Origin: DAOUBP01 sp964474695
Lineage (GTDB): Bacteria > Chloroflexota > Anaerolineae > CG2-30-64-16
Assembly (NCBI GenBank): GCA_964474695.1
Contig: CAYYTK010000007.1
Location: 1-64,000 of the forward strand
Direction of reading: 5' to 3'
Length of the DNA: 64,000 nt
Shown here in pieces: positions 32,268-40,913 of this stretch. The translations under genes and the position numbers were made by a program. Below the pieces are notes generated by a model. It worked only from the letters and a program-made list of their open reading frames with translations, made no database searches and had not been told where the DNA came from. Numbering within the stretch: position 1 is the first letter of the stretch; every line of letters begins with the position of its first letter.

Positions 32268-33953
32268 TCAATCGACGCTCACATCATAGCCGCTGTCTTT
32301 GATCACACTGAGCAGCCGTGCCAGGTTGGCTTCTCTGACCAACACCGCCTGGGCCGAGATCAGATCGCCCAGCAGCGGCGCGATGGCCGGGTCGGCGCGC
32401 AGCCTGGCCAGGGTGTTGGCGTCGGCCACTCGCAGCACTGCCCCGCGGGAAATGTGCACCGAGCCGCCGGCCTGGTCGAAGCGGCTCAGCGCAGCAGCCA
32501 CGCGGGGTGGCAAGCGGCCGCCGGTGGCGCGCTTGAGAAACTCCGCCGCGGCCCCTGCTTTCAGCCCGGAAGCACGCGCGCGCGTCAGGCTGGCGCGGCT
32601 GATGCGGTGGCGAGTGCCGGCCTGCGGGGCGTTCCCCTTCTCAGGTACAGCTTCCGTGAACCGCAACAGCCGGAAGCGATCCAGCAGCGGGCACAGCAGC
32701 GGCGCTGTGACAATGAAATCGTCACTCACGCTCAACCGCGCAGGACGGGGCAGCTCGGCCGGGGCCGTTTTGGCCAGCCAGGCTGCGCCGACGGCAGTCA
32801 GTCGGAATGCCGATGCACCACTGGGCAGCACGGCAAGCGCTACTGCGCCCAGCCAGTGAAGCGGTCCCGTCAGGAGGAAATGGATCAACCGGCCCTCTAC
32901 TTCATCCCATGTCTCGAAGCCTGACAGGTAGCGATCCGTTTTGATGTCTTTGAGATACCAGCCCGTGTAGTCGCCATCCGGCCGCTGGAAGTCCGGGTTG
33001 GTGGCCTTAAGGTGCGCGAGGAGGTCTGGAATGGCATACCACGCGCCTGCCGGCAAGGTCCGCAGTGCGTCCAAAATGGCGGCGCGGGCCAGCGGTGCAT
33101 CATTGCGCCACTCCCCGTCGGCGTGCAAGGATGGGATCCGTCGCAGATCGTTCCAATCGGTGCTATCGCGCCATCCGGAGAACAGCGCGGTCATCTGTTG
33201 CCAGGGGGTCGCCCGCAGCCAGGCGCCGGCAGCCCCTTGATCGATGACCAGGTGGTCGCGGTGGGGAAGCAGCCAGCCGCGTGTGCGCATCAACGACAGC
33301 AGGAGCTCGAAGTACACCGGGTCGTCCAGCAACAGCAAGCTCCGCACGCTCTCTGGGTCGGCTGCGCTGAGCGTGCCGGCTTTGTCGAGCGGCAACGACG
33401 TTTGGCGCACCGCCGCCAGCAGCGTACAGGCGTCCACGGCCATGCGATTCGCCATCGTTGTGCCTTTGATGGATTCCGTGAGCGCGGGCAATGCGGTGTG
33501 AGGCGGTTCGGGAGCAGCCTGCGAAAGCGCTGCCGGGATGGCCAGGTCTTCCGGGATGTAGACATACTCCAGAGGGCCTTCGCCAAGATCAGCAAAGGCG
33601 CGGAAGATCAGTCCCCGATACCACAATTCCTCTGCCGGTCCTTCCGGTTGGCGCCACGTCGCTTCTCGCTCTAGCCGGCCCGGCCCCACCGGCCTGATCT
33701 CACCGTGCAATCTGGAGAAGGCTGCCACCTTCATGCGCCTGCCCGCTGCGCACAGCGCGGTCCAGGCTGCCTGGGCTGCAGGCGAGCAAGCGACCAGCGC
33801 AGCTTGCGTCATTTCGGGATCGACCAGGACGGCCGCCAATTGAGCTGCGACATCGGCACGCGCGTTGGACGCGAGCTCGATGTTGCGCAGTTCTGCGATG
33901 CCGCGCAATAGCGCAATGGAGTGCTCGCCCAGGCTGGCGAGAAGGGTACGCAT
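32268..33953 (-). CDS. Helicase_C_3 (XPB/Ssl2 N-terminal-like) domain protein
   Basis: This 561-aa protein ends in a domain of the XPB/Ssl2 N-terminal type (PF13625-like): a beta strand, LLCPLLDRFRLL, then LPPRVAAALSRFDQAGGSVHISRGAVLRVAD. The rest has helical repeats and winged-helix-like parts (WLLPHRDHLVID). No Walker A or helicase motif is present, so it is not itself a helicase. ATG 33953 is preferred because TATAAT ends 7 nt upstream with no ribosome site, giving a leaderless start; ATG 34103 adds unlikely residues. Function is unknown. Confidence 0.7.
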   Translation of the reverse strand: MRTLLASLGEHSIALLRGIAELRNIELASNARADVAAQLAAVLVDPEMTQAALVACSPAAQAAWTALCAAGRRMKVAAFSRLHGEIRPVGPGRLEREATWRQPEGPAEELWYRGLIFRAFADLGEGPLEYVYIPEDLAIPAALSQAAPEPPHTALPALTESIKGTTMANRMAVDACTLLAAVRQTSLPLDKAGTLSAADPESVRSLLLLDDPVYFELLLSLMRTRGWLLPHRDHLVIDQGAAGAWLRATPWQQMTALFSGWRDSTDWNDLRRIPSLHADGEWRNDAPLARAAILDALRTLPAGAWYAIPDLLAHLKATNPDFQRPDGDYTGWYLKDIKTDRYLSGFETWDEVEGRLIHFLLTGPLHWLGAVALAVLPSGASAFRLTAVGAAWLAKTAPAELPRPARLSVSDDFIVTAPLLCPLLDRFRLLRFTEAVPEKGNAPQAGTRHRISRASLTRARASGLKAGAAAEFLKRATGGRLPPRVAAALSRFDQAGGSVHISRGAVLRVADANTLARLRADPAIAPLLGDLISAQAVLVREANLARLLSVIKDSGYDVSVD

Positions 33954-33960
33954 GGTTGTG

Positions 33961-33966
33961 ATTATA
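33961..33966 (-). promoter_or_regulatory. -10 box for a leaderless Helicase_C_3 transcript
   Basis: On the minus strand TATAAT lies 7 nt before the ATG at 33953. A weak TTGCGG stands 16 bp further upstream. Confidence 0.6.
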
Positions 33967-34081
33967 CCGCCTGCCAGTTCCGCCGCAAAATGGGTTTGAG
34001 CTGAAACCAAACCCGGCAGCCTATCGTAATGGAGAGTGTAACGGATATGTGAGAAGATGATGAAGAGAAGGGATAGGAAGA

Positions 34082-34447
34082 ATGGCGAATCAGACGAATA
34101 CACCTGACTCCAAAGTAGGGTTGCTGAGCGAGATTTTGCGCAGCGGCAGGTTGGCCTGGCGGCTGCTCAGCGATCCGCGCGTGCCGACGATTAACAAGCT
34201 CGTGATCCCCGGTCTGGTCGGGCTTTATTTGCTGTGGCCAGGCGACCTGATGCCAGATTTCCTGCCAGTGCTGGGGCAGTTGGATGACCTGGCATTGCTG
34301 GCTTTGGCAATCAAACTTTTCATCGACCTCAGTCCGGCTGATATCGTGCGCCAGCACCGGGATGGCATGACGCCGAGAGGCCCCAGCAGCCCTGGCGGAG
34401 ATGCCGCGAAAGAAGTGGTGGACGCCGAATATCGCGTTGTGGAATGA
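34082..34447 (+). CDS. DUF1232 (YkvA-like) membrane protein
   Basis: This 121-aa protein carries the DUF1232 pattern: LVIPGLVGLYLLWPGDLMPDFLPVLGQLDDLALL, with hydrophobic segments at about 40-55 and 65-80. ATG 34082 follows ggaag. The family has no agreed function. It is divergent from the Helicase_C_3 gene, with the two starts 128 bp apart, and is followed by a shared terminator with rimO. Confidence 0.82.
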   Translation: MANQTNTPDSKVGLLSEILRSGRLAWRLLSDPRVPTINKLVIPGLVGLYLLWPGDLMPDFLPVLGQLDDLALLALAIKLFIDLSPADIVRQHRDGMTPRGPSSPGGDAAKEVVDAEYRVVE

Positions 34448-34464
34448 GCATACGCATATGAAAC

Positions 34465-34491
34465 AAGGAGTGGCCGACGAGGCCACTCCTT
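34465..34491 (+). terminator. Bidirectional terminator between the DUF1232 gene and rimO
   Basis: aaggagtggcc pairs perfectly with ggccactcctt around gacga. It lies between two convergent genes, though T-runs are short. Confidence 0.7.
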
Positions 34492-34510
34492 GCGCGTCAT
34501 CCGATGCTCG

Positions 34511-35917
34511 CTATAAAGTGTCGGGACACGGCTCTGCCATCAGATCGTAGGTCATTGCTCCGCTGATGCGGACCCGGGCCATGCGCCCCAGCGGCAATGT
34601 GCCGGGGACCACCACCAACCCATCAACTTCCGGAGCGTCACGGTAGCTGCGGGCCAGAGACACCGGCAGTCTGGGCGTCGCGGCCCGGCTGCGCCGTTTG
34701 CCGGAGCTGGCCCTCGAAGATTCGGCCGCCGGGTTCAGTGCGCCGTGGGCCTCTACCAGAACGTCCAGCGTGCGGCCGATCTGTGCCTGGTTACGCGCAA
34801 GCGAAATGCGCTGCTGCAGCGCCATGAGCCGGGCATGGCGCTCGGCCTTGATCTCTTCAGGCACCTGATCAGGCATGGCGTAGGCAGGCGTCCCCGGCTC
34901 CGGGCTGAAAGGGAAAACGCCCACCTTATCGAACTGGATTACCTCGGCGAACTCCAACAATCCTCGGAATTCCTCTTCGGTTTCACCGGGGAATCCCACG
35001 ATGAACGTGCTGCGGAACGCCATATCCGGCAGCGCCGCGCGAATCCTGGCGAACGTTTCCAGCAGCCGGTCGATGTTGCTGGGGCGGAACATGCGCTTCA
35101 GGGTGGCGGGATGACCGTGCTGCAGCGGCATATCCAGGTAGTGACAGATGCGGGGATCGCTGGCCATCACGTCGATGAGCGCATCGGAGACGTGGCCGGG
35201 ATATGCGTACATCAGGCGGAGCCAGCGCAGGTCAGGTGCGGCCTGCAGGATGTTTCGGATCAAGCCCGGCAGCGCGTCCGGTTGGTCCCGGTCGCGGCCG
35301 TAATCGGTGGTGTCTTGGGCGATCAGGATGAGTTCCTGGCTGCCGTTTGCCACGAGTGCTTGCGCCTCCGCCACGACGGCCTCCGGCGGCCGGCTGTGCA
35401 GCTTACCTTTGATGAGGGGGATGGAGCAGAAGGCGCACGGTGCGCCGCAGCCGTCGCTGATCTTAAGGTAAGCACTGCCGTTCGCTGCCGGGGGACGCGC
35501 CATGGCCCCGGCCAGGGGCTGTGCGGGATCGCCCAGGAGCGTCAGGCGACCGAAGGCGCGTTGTCCCTGGCCCCCGCGCAGCTCTTGGATAAACGGCACC
35601 ACCTCCATCCAGCGCCGCGTGCTCAGCAAGCCATCGACTCCCGGCACTTCGCGGAGGATCTGTTCCCCGTTGCGCTGCGCCATGCAGCCGGCCGCAATCA
35701 GCATCTGATCGCGGCGCTTGTGCGCGGCGAGTTTGCGCAAGGCGGCGAGCGATTCTTCTTCAGCCGCTGACAGGAAGCCGCAAGTGTTGACGATTAAGAT
35801 GTCGGCGGTTTCCGGCGCGGCCGTGCCGCGGTAGCCGGCGCTGCTCAGGAGCATCGCCATGCCCTCGCTGTCCACCGTGTTTTTGGGACAGCCCAGGGTT
35901 AGCAGGTAGTATTGCAT
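34511..35917 (-). CDS. rimO: Ribosomal protein S12 methylthiotransferase RimO
   Basis: This 468-aa enzyme methylthiolates Asp of ribosomal protein S12. The N-terminal MTTase domain has YLLTLGCPKNTVDSE and NTCGF. The radical-SAM motif CGAPCAFC is near residue 150, and GFPGETEEEF near 285. A C-terminal TRAM domain follows, interrupted by a Ser/Arg-rich stretch (about 405-430). M at 35917 (MQYYLLTL) is preferred over M at 35926 and 35968. It lies upstream-to-downstream with the RodZ-like gene on the same strand, separated by a perfect 11-bp hairpin. Confidence 0.93.
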   Translation of the reverse strand: MQYYLLTLGCPKNTVDSEGMAMLLSSAGYRGTAAPETADILIVNTCGFLSAAEEESLAALRKLAAHKRRDQMLIAAGCMAQRNGEQILREVPGVDGLLSTRRWMEVVPFIQELRGGQGQRAFGRLTLLGDPAQPLAGAMARPPAANGSAYLKISDGCGAPCAFCSIPLIKGKLHSRPPEAVVAEAQALVANGSQELILIAQDTTDYGRDRDQPDALPGLIRNILQAAPDLRWLRLMYAYPGHVSDALIDVMASDPRICHYLDMPLQHGHPATLKRMFRPSNIDRLLETFARIRAALPDMAFRSTFIVGFPGETEEEFRGLLEFAEVIQFDKVGVFPFSPEPGTPAYAMPDQVPEEIKAERHARLMALQQRISLARNQAQIGRTLDVLVEAHGALNPAAESSRASSGKRRSRAATPRLPVSLARSYRDAPEVDGLVVVPGTLPLGRMARVRISGAMTYDLMAEPCPDTL

Positions 35918-35939
35918 GATGAACATCCCTGGAATTAAG

Positions 35940-35981
35940 TAACGAGTAACAGTTGGCATGGCTGCCATCCGTTACTCGTTA
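35940..35981 (-). terminator. Hairpin between the RodZ-like gene and rimO
   Basis: taacgagtaac (35940-35950) and gttactcgtta (35971-35981) form a perfect 11-bp stem after the RodZ-like stop. No clear T-run follows. Confidence 0.55.
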
Positions 35982-35998
35982 TGAACGATCTCTAGCGG

Positions 35999-36958
35999 TC
36001 AGCCGGCCGGCGTCGGCGTCAGGGTCGACGTGGGGGTCGGTTGCGGCGTTGAAGTTGGGGCCACTGTCCCGAACGTCGTCTCGGTGATCCCATTTTGGTC
36101 AATAACCCAGGAACGTTCCGCCACCTCGCCAATCGCGCCCATCGTGCCCAGATCTTCGCCGTTCAAGATGAGGCTCACACCGCCCGCATTGCCTGTGCGG
36201 ATGATAATGCTCTCATCGGCTTCCCAGGTGCGCGATTGATCGGCAGCCAGCATCCCTTCTTCGGGGTTCTGCCCATCCACAGTGACCCGCAGCCAGGCAC
36301 GTTGGGTGGTGCGCACCTCCAGGGAGATGTGCGCCACTACTTCAGGCGTCAGCGTCGGCCGCGGCGTCGGGGTGGGCGAGGCAGGCACGGTCGGAGTGGG
36401 CAACGTAAACAGCCCGGATGTCGGCGCGGGCAGCGGCTCGGTGGGGGTGGGGGTCGGTTGGGGCGTTGCCGTCACCACCCAGCGAGTGGGCGTGTTTGTT
36501 GCCGTGGCTGTAGGCGCCGGGCCAAAAGCCCGGAACAGGTTCAAGCCCGGGTTCCGGCTGAGGAGCCACCAACCGGCAACCCCAAGAACGATTGTGATGG
36601 CCAATGCCGCCAGCCAAGGCAGCCACCTTGCCCGCGGCTGTTGACCCGTCAGCTCGACTTCAAGGGGGCGATAATCGACCAGGCGTGGCTTGCCTGGTTC
36701 TGCGATGAGCACTTCGTTGCTGGCGTCGCCGCTTTCTTGTGTGTATTGCTGCAGGGCTGCGTCTGCGTCGAGGCCGAGGTACGCGGCATAGGTGCGCAGA
36801 AAGCCGCGCGCGACGGTGCCGCGCGGCAAATGGGAGTACTCTCCGGTTTCGAGAGCCTCCAGGTATTTCTGGCGAATACGCGTCACCGCTTCCACATCGG
36901 CCAGGCTGATTTCTTTGGCCGTACGCGCCTCATGCAGCAGGCGCCCGAGTTCACTCAT
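35999..36958 (-). CDS. RodZ-like HTH membrane protein
   Basis: This 319-aa protein has an N-terminal Xre-type HTH of the RodZ kind (RLLHEARTAKEISLADVEAVTRIRQKYLEALE), a membrane helix at about 115-135, a long Thr/Pro-rich extracytoplasmic linker and a C-terminal DUF4115 beta domain (TQRAWLRVTVDGQ, ESIIIRTGNAGGVSLILNGEDLG). RodZ links MreB to the envelope; no mreB is nearby. M 36958 is supported by gagga upstream; longer in-frame starts run into the promoter and IS edge. Confidence 0.85.
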   Translation of the reverse strand: MSELGRLLHEARTAKEISLADVEAVTRIRQKYLEALETGEYSHLPRGTVARGFLRTYAAYLGLDADAALQQYTQESGDASNEVLIAEPGKPRLVDYRPLEVELTGQQPRARWLPWLAALAITIVLGVAGWWLLSRNPGLNLFRAFGPAPTATATNTPTRWVVTATPQPTPTPTEPLPAPTSGLFTLPTPTVPASPTPTPRPTLTPEVVAHISLEVRTTQRAWLRVTVDGQNPEEGMLAADQSRTWEADESIIIRTGNAGGVSLILNGEDLGTMGAIGEVAERSWVIDQNGITETTFGTVAPTSTPQPTPTSTLTPTPAG

Positions 36959-36994
36959 GCGATTTCGATCCTCTGATACTGGAATAGCCGACCC

Positions 36995-37023
36995 ACTATA
37001 CCCGCGCCGCGGCGAAAAGTCAA
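36995..37023 (-). promoter_or_regulatory. Promoter of the RodZ-like gene
   Basis: On the minus strand TTGACT (37018-37023) and TATAGT (36995-37000) have a 17-bp spacer. The IS element at 37049 stops only 26 bp upstream, so the promoter is intact. Confidence 0.75.
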
Positions 37024-37048
37024 AACTGTGCCCGTAATCCGGGAGTTT

Positions 37049-38329
37049 CCTGGGCTTCGGACTTAAGTTCGGACAGGTAGCGGCTGGACGAGTTGGGCGA
37101 ATTCGGCGACGGCCTGATTTTGTAGATCGCGCAGACGCTTGTTCGACAGTGAGATCTTGCGTTTGAGCACGATGAAGAGCCCGGAATAGAGCTGCCATTT
37201 GCGCTGCACCTTGATTTGGGCCGTTTCGGTCATGGGCACTGGAGCGGCCGCGGTTTCAGCGGCGGGCGGGGGGCCGTAGAGTTCATCGCGGACGGCCTCA
37301 CCGACGAGATAGCCGAGGGTGAAGGCCAACATGACCAGCGCGGCCATCTGCTCCATGTGCTGTTGGGACTTGTTCATCAGCTTGTCGAAGCTGAGCAGGC
37401 TCTTGAGGTCGCGGAAGGACTCTTCGATTTTCATCCGGGCCGCGTAAATCGCGAGGGCCTGTTCCGGCGCCAAGTTGGACATGACCCAGAGCGGCTCAGC
37501 ATGGCCTTTGCGCCAGACGCCGATCACGTTAACGCGCACCTTACCCATGTATTGCAGTTGATGGTAGATCGCGTGCTCGCCCAGACCGACCGTCAAGATC
37601 ACTTTGCGGCCGGCCGCATCATAGAAGGTGGGCGGGTGACTCCCCAGATGCAGCCGAATCACGAAGTTCACGCGCACCTGCGCCAGGTATTCCAGGAGTT
37701 CCAGGTAGCTGAACTCGCGGTCGAGCACCAACGGCTTGTCGCCCAGCAGGGCTTTGAGTTGGTCGAAAGCGGCCCAATGGTACTGGTTGCGCGAACGCTG
37801 GAGCTGGGCGATGGTCTTCGATGAGTAGGTCACGAACCCGCACGGAATGGCCCGGCCGCGAAACGGCGTCGCCAAGAGCAACAACCAGAAGCCGCGCGTC
37901 TTGCCGTCCTTGAGCTTGCCCACATAACTCGTCTTGTAGGCTTGCGGGCGGGGCATCTCGGTCGGATCACCGATGACAAACGGCGCATCAGCTTGAAACA
38001 GCCGCCGCAGCAACGCGGGCATGTCTACCTGCTGGAGGAACCGCTGGATCGCCTTGTAGTTCGCCGCCTCGTGGCCCGGCATGTGTTGCGCAATGTCGGT
38101 TAGACGAGGTGAGCGTGCCGCCAGAATCGCCTCAACAATGACCGCTGCCTTGGCGGCCAGCCGCTCTTGATCAAACAGATATTTGAAAAATGCGGCAGCT
38201 TTGATAAACTTGTGCATGGAGCCTCCTGGTCTTTGGCAAATAGGGTGTCGACCACCGTACTTTACCAGAACCCGGAGGCTCTGACACTATATCGACGCCT
38301 GATGTCCGAACTCATGTCCGGACATCAGG
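37049..38329 (-). mobile_element. Complete insertion sequence (IS4-superfamily) with inverted repeats and target duplication
   Basis: Left end 37049-37083 and right end 38295-38329 are imperfect inverted repeats of about 35 bp sharing CCTG at the tip and AGTTCGGACA. A 5-bp target duplication, agttt, flanks it (37044-37048 and 38330-38334). Length is 1281 bp with one full-length transposase. It lies between divergent promoters and destroys neither. Confidence 0.9.
37063..38217 (-). CDS. IS4-superfamily DDE transposase
   Basis: This 384-aa enzyme has GDPTEMPRP (first D, near residue 99), VLDREFSYLELL (second D, near 161) and the late glutamate in RMKIEESFRDLKS (about 280), the Y-(2)-R-(3)-E-(6)-K type signature. 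It begins with a HKFIKAAAFFKYLF helical part. The stop codon lies inside the left inverted repeat, normal for compact IS elements. No frameshift is seen, so it looks functional. The precise IS family needs comparison. Confidence 0.9.
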   Translation of the reverse strand: MHKFIKAAAFFKYLFDQERLAAKAAVIVEAILAARSPRLTDIAQHMPGHEAANYKAIQRFLQQVDMPALLRRLFQADAPFVIGDPTEMPRPQAYKTSYVGKLKDGKTRGFWLLLLATPFRGRAIPCGFVTYSSKTIAQLQRSRNQYHWAAFDQLKALLGDKPLVLDREFSYLELLEYLAQVRVNFVIRLHLGSHPPTFYDAAGRKVILTVGLGEHAIYHQLQYMGKVRVNVIGVWRKGHAEPLWVMSNLAPEQALAIYAARMKIEESFRDLKSLLSFDKLMNKSQQHMEQMAALVMLAFTLGYLVGEAVRDELYGPPPAAETAAAPVPMTETAQIKVQRKWQLYSGLFIVLKRKISLSNKRLRDLQNQAVAEFAQLVQPLPVRT

Positions 38330-38338
38330 AGTTTCGTG

Positions 38339-38367
38339 TTGCGCAAACCCCTGGTTACGGGTATGAT
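38339..38367 (+). promoter_or_regulatory. Promoter of the amidase gene
   Basis: TTGCGC (38339-38344) and TATGAT (38362-38367) have a 17-bp spacer. The IS right end is 9 bp before the -35. Confidence 0.55.
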
Positions 38368-38384
38368 ACGCGGTGAGAGGGGCG

Positions 38385-39059
38385 ATGCGACGTAAGACGA
38401 AGACCAGGGCGCGCAGCCTGTCGCTGCTGGTGATTACGGTCGTTATCCTGGGCGGCATCTGGGCGGCCGATCAATTGACGCGCGCTGGACTCGGTCCGGC
38501 ATGGATTGCGGCGCTCTGGGCTGAATCAGACGTTGATCGCGCGCGGATCGGTTTGTTGGCCGGCCACAGCGGCAATGATTCAGGCGCCGTGTGCCCGGAC
38601 GGCCTGACCGAGGCGGAGGTCAACGCGCGGGTGGCGGCCCTGACGGCGGAGAAACTGCGGGCACGCGGGTTCCACGTGGATATCCTTGACGAATATGATA
38701 GCGCGTTGGCCGGCTACAAGGCTGCCGTGTTCGTGTCGATTCACAGCGATTCCTGCGAAGTGCCTTTTTCGGGGTTTAAGGTCGCGCGGCATGAGTGGGG
38801 TAGCGCTGCGTCCGAAGACCTGGTGCAGTGTTTATGGGATCGCTATGGGACCGAGACGGGATTGCTCCCACATACTGATACCATCACGTTCGATATGACC
38901 CGGTATCATGCCTTTCGTGAGATCGCGGCGTCCACGCCGGCAGCTATCATCGAGTTGGGCTTTCTCAACGCCGATCGGGACCTGTTGGTCGAGCAGCCCG
39001 AACGCGCGGCAGCGGGCATCGTCTCCGGCATTTTGTGTTTTTTGGAGCCGGCGCGCTGA
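38385..39059 (+). CDS. N-acetylmuramoyl-L-alanine amidase-like (Amidase_3)
   Basis: This 224-aa protein has a membrane segment (SLLVITVVILGGIWAAD) then an Amidase_3-type domain: AGHSGNDSGAVC (His, near 58), TEAEVN (Glu), VSIHSDSC (His, near 122) and IIELGFLNADRDLL (Glu, near 193). These are the Zn ligands and catalytic residues of AmiC/CwlV-type amidases that cut peptidoglycan stems. ATG 38385 follows gagaggggcg; GTG 38373 is an alternative that would be almost leaderless. It would act outside the membrane. Confidence 0.85.
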   Translation: MRRKTKTRARSLSLLVITVVILGGIWAADQLTRAGLGPAWIAALWAESDVDRARIGLLAGHSGNDSGAVCPDGLTEAEVNARVAALTAEKLRARGFHVDILDEYDSALAGYKAAVFVSIHSDSCEVPFSGFKVARHEWGSAASEDLVQCLWDRYGTETGLLPHTDTITFDMTRYHAFREIAASTPAAIIELGFLNADRDLLVEQPERAAAGIVSGILCFLEPAR

Positions 39060-39088
39060 GCGGGCGCTGGCGGCAGCCCGGGTTTCCC

Positions 39089-40654
39089 TCAGCGTTCGCC
39101 CAGTAAATAGCGCAGCACCAGGCCATGCACTACTTGCTCAACCGGGGCGCAATCATCCGTGAAGATCGGCGCACCGGGCGCAGGTTGCGCGGGCCGGGCT
39201 TGCGGCGCAGCGCGGCGGGCCACCTCGGCCAGCAGGGGCTGATTGAAACGGGGCAGATTGGCCCGCAAGTCGGCCAGCGAGGTCGACTGAACGGTCGCCA
39301 CGACGAGGGTGTTGCCTAGTTGACTGTCGTTGTTCGGTTCGTCCATGATGTAGACGCTGGGAAAGACCGCTTGCATGGTGGCTGCGATGGCATCGACCAG
39401 GCTGTAGTCAGAGCCTGTCCTGCCGACGTTCACCGCGAGCACACCGTTGGCTGCCAGCCGCGTGCGCGCCAGTTCGAAGAATTCGACTGTGGCGAGGTGA
39501 AACGGGATGTATGGCGGGCGATAGGCGTCCACGGCGATGACGTCATAGCGAGCCGGTGCATCACGCGGAAGGTCGACGAGGAAACGGCGGGCGTCGATTG
39601 CCGCCGCATGCAGGTTGTCCAGGTTCATGTCGAACCAGTCGCGGCCGACTGCGATGATGGCGGGATCCAACTCGGCGCCGTCGATCGGGATCGGGCCATA
39701 GGCCTCGGTGAACAGCCGGGGGATGGTGCCGGCGGCCAATCCACCTACATAGACATGCTGCACTTGCTCCGGGCCATAGGGGGCGCGATTGAACGCCGGT
39801 GCGAGCAGGAAATAGTCCCAGATGCCATCCGCCAGCCCGCCCTGAGGTCGATAGACGGAATGGATGCCCTCTCCTTCGTTCAGTCGTAACTGACGCTCGA
39901 CGCCGAGATCCAGCACCTGGATGTAGTTGAAGGCAGACTCGGTTTCGAACACTAACTCGGCGGTTGCTTTCAACGCACCGCTGGGCCGCATGCCCAGCCA
40001 GCCGACCAGCCCAGCCAACACCAGCAGAGCGAATGCATCGCGCCACCGCCGGATACGAGCCAGGCCGATCAGCACAGTGATGATCAGGGTCAGCGCCAGC
40101 AGTGCAAAGGTGCGACGGGTGCCGATGTTGGGGATCAGCACCAGAACCGGGAGAAAGCTGCCGATGATGCTGCCGGCTGTGGACAGCGCATAGAGACGGC
40201 CGGCGACTGCGCCGCTGCTTTGCACGTCGCTCAAGGCTAACCGCAGGGCAAACGGGCTCACGCAGCCCAATAGCGTGACGGGAATCGCGAGCAGGGTCAG
40301 TACGGCTGCCATACTACCAACGATGAGGCTCACATCGAAGTCAGCCATGCCCCGGCTGGCTGCCTGGAGGACGGGCCGCGCGGCCACCGGCACTAAGCCG
40401 ACGCCTACTGCGGCCAGTCCGGCCAATCTGAGCAGCGTCAACAGGTGCGGCGAGCGGTCGGCGATGCGTCCGCCCAACCAGTAACCGACGGCCAGGCAGA
40501 AAAGGATCAGCCCGATCAGGCTGGCCCAGACGAACAGGGAATTCCCGAACCAGGGATCCAGCAGCCGCGAGGCCGCGAGCTCGACGCCGAGCGTCGTGAA
40601 GCCGGCGACGAAGGTCAAGATGTAGAGGTAGCGCCGACCGGTGTTAGGAGGCAT
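39089..40654 (-). CDS. Spermidine-synthase-like protein with multi-pass membrane domain
   Basis: This 521-aa protein has about six to eight membrane segments in the first 240 residues (LASRLLDPWFGNSLFVWASLIG is typical) and then a spermidine-synthase-fold domain: VYVGGLAAGTIPRLF, GAELDPAIIAVGRDWF, DAYRPPYIPFHLAT. Such membrane-fused SpdSyn-like proteins are common in many phyla and are not proven polyamine synthases. ATG 40654 is preceded by TTGGCA-N17-TATAAT-N6, so the message is probably leaderless. A longer in-frame ATG (40720) lies upstream of this promoter and is rejected. Confidence 0.84.
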   Translation of the reverse strand: MPPNTGRRYLYILTFVAGFTTLGVELAASRLLDPWFGNSLFVWASLIGLILFCLAVGYWLGGRIADRSPHLLTLLRLAGLAAVGVGLVPVAARPVLQAASRGMADFDVSLIVGSMAAVLTLLAIPVTLLGCVSPFALRLALSDVQSSGAVAGRLYALSTAGSIIGSFLPVLVLIPNIGTRRTFALLALTLIITVLIGLARIRRWRDAFALLVLAGLVGWLGMRPSGALKATAELVFETESAFNYIQVLDLGVERQLRLNEGEGIHSVYRPQGGLADGIWDYFLLAPAFNRAPYGPEQVQHVYVGGLAAGTIPRLFTEAYGPIPIDGAELDPAIIAVGRDWFDMNLDNLHAAAIDARRFLVDLPRDAPARYDVIAVDAYRPPYIPFHLATVEFFELARTRLAANGVLAVNVGRTGSDYSLVDAIAATMQAVFPSVYIMDEPNNDSQLGNTLVVATVQSTSLADLRANLPRFNQPLLAEVARRAAPQARPAQPAPGAPIFTDDCAPVEQVVHGLVLRYLLGER

Positions 40655-40660
40655 GATGCG

Positions 40661-40689
40661 ATTATACCCGAGCTTGGCGGCGATGCCAA
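40661..40689 (-). promoter_or_regulatory. Strong promoter for a leaderless spermidine-synthase-like transcript
   Basis: On the minus strand TTGGCA (40684-40689) and TATAAT (40661-40666) are 17 bp apart, and TATAAT ends 6 nt before ATG 40654. Confidence 0.75.
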
Positions 40690-40708
40690 CCGATCTCCTG
40701 GCCAGGCC

Positions 40709-40858
40709 AGCAATTCTCAATGTAGCCGGAGCATTCTGAGCGGAGCAGCGGTTTTGTCGCTGCGGAGTCGAAGAAGGCGGGCCGGAACTCTCCTGAGCGC
40801 AGTCGAAGGGTCAGGATGCCTCCGTTTTTTCGTACATTGGGAATTGTTGCCGGCCTGG
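40709..40858 (+). repeat. Dispersed palindromic repeat, intergenic copy 3 (compound)
   Basis: Outer arms caattctcaatgta and tacattgggaattg enclose agcattctgagcggagc, ggagtcgaag, ctcctgagcgcagtcgaaggg and tcaggatgcctcc. It is longer than the other copies and looks like two nested units. Confidence 0.85.
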
Positions 40859-40913
40859 CTGGGTGCTCCATCACGCGCGGTTCGCGGTTGGTCTTCGGGA
40901 AGGGGGCAAGGGA

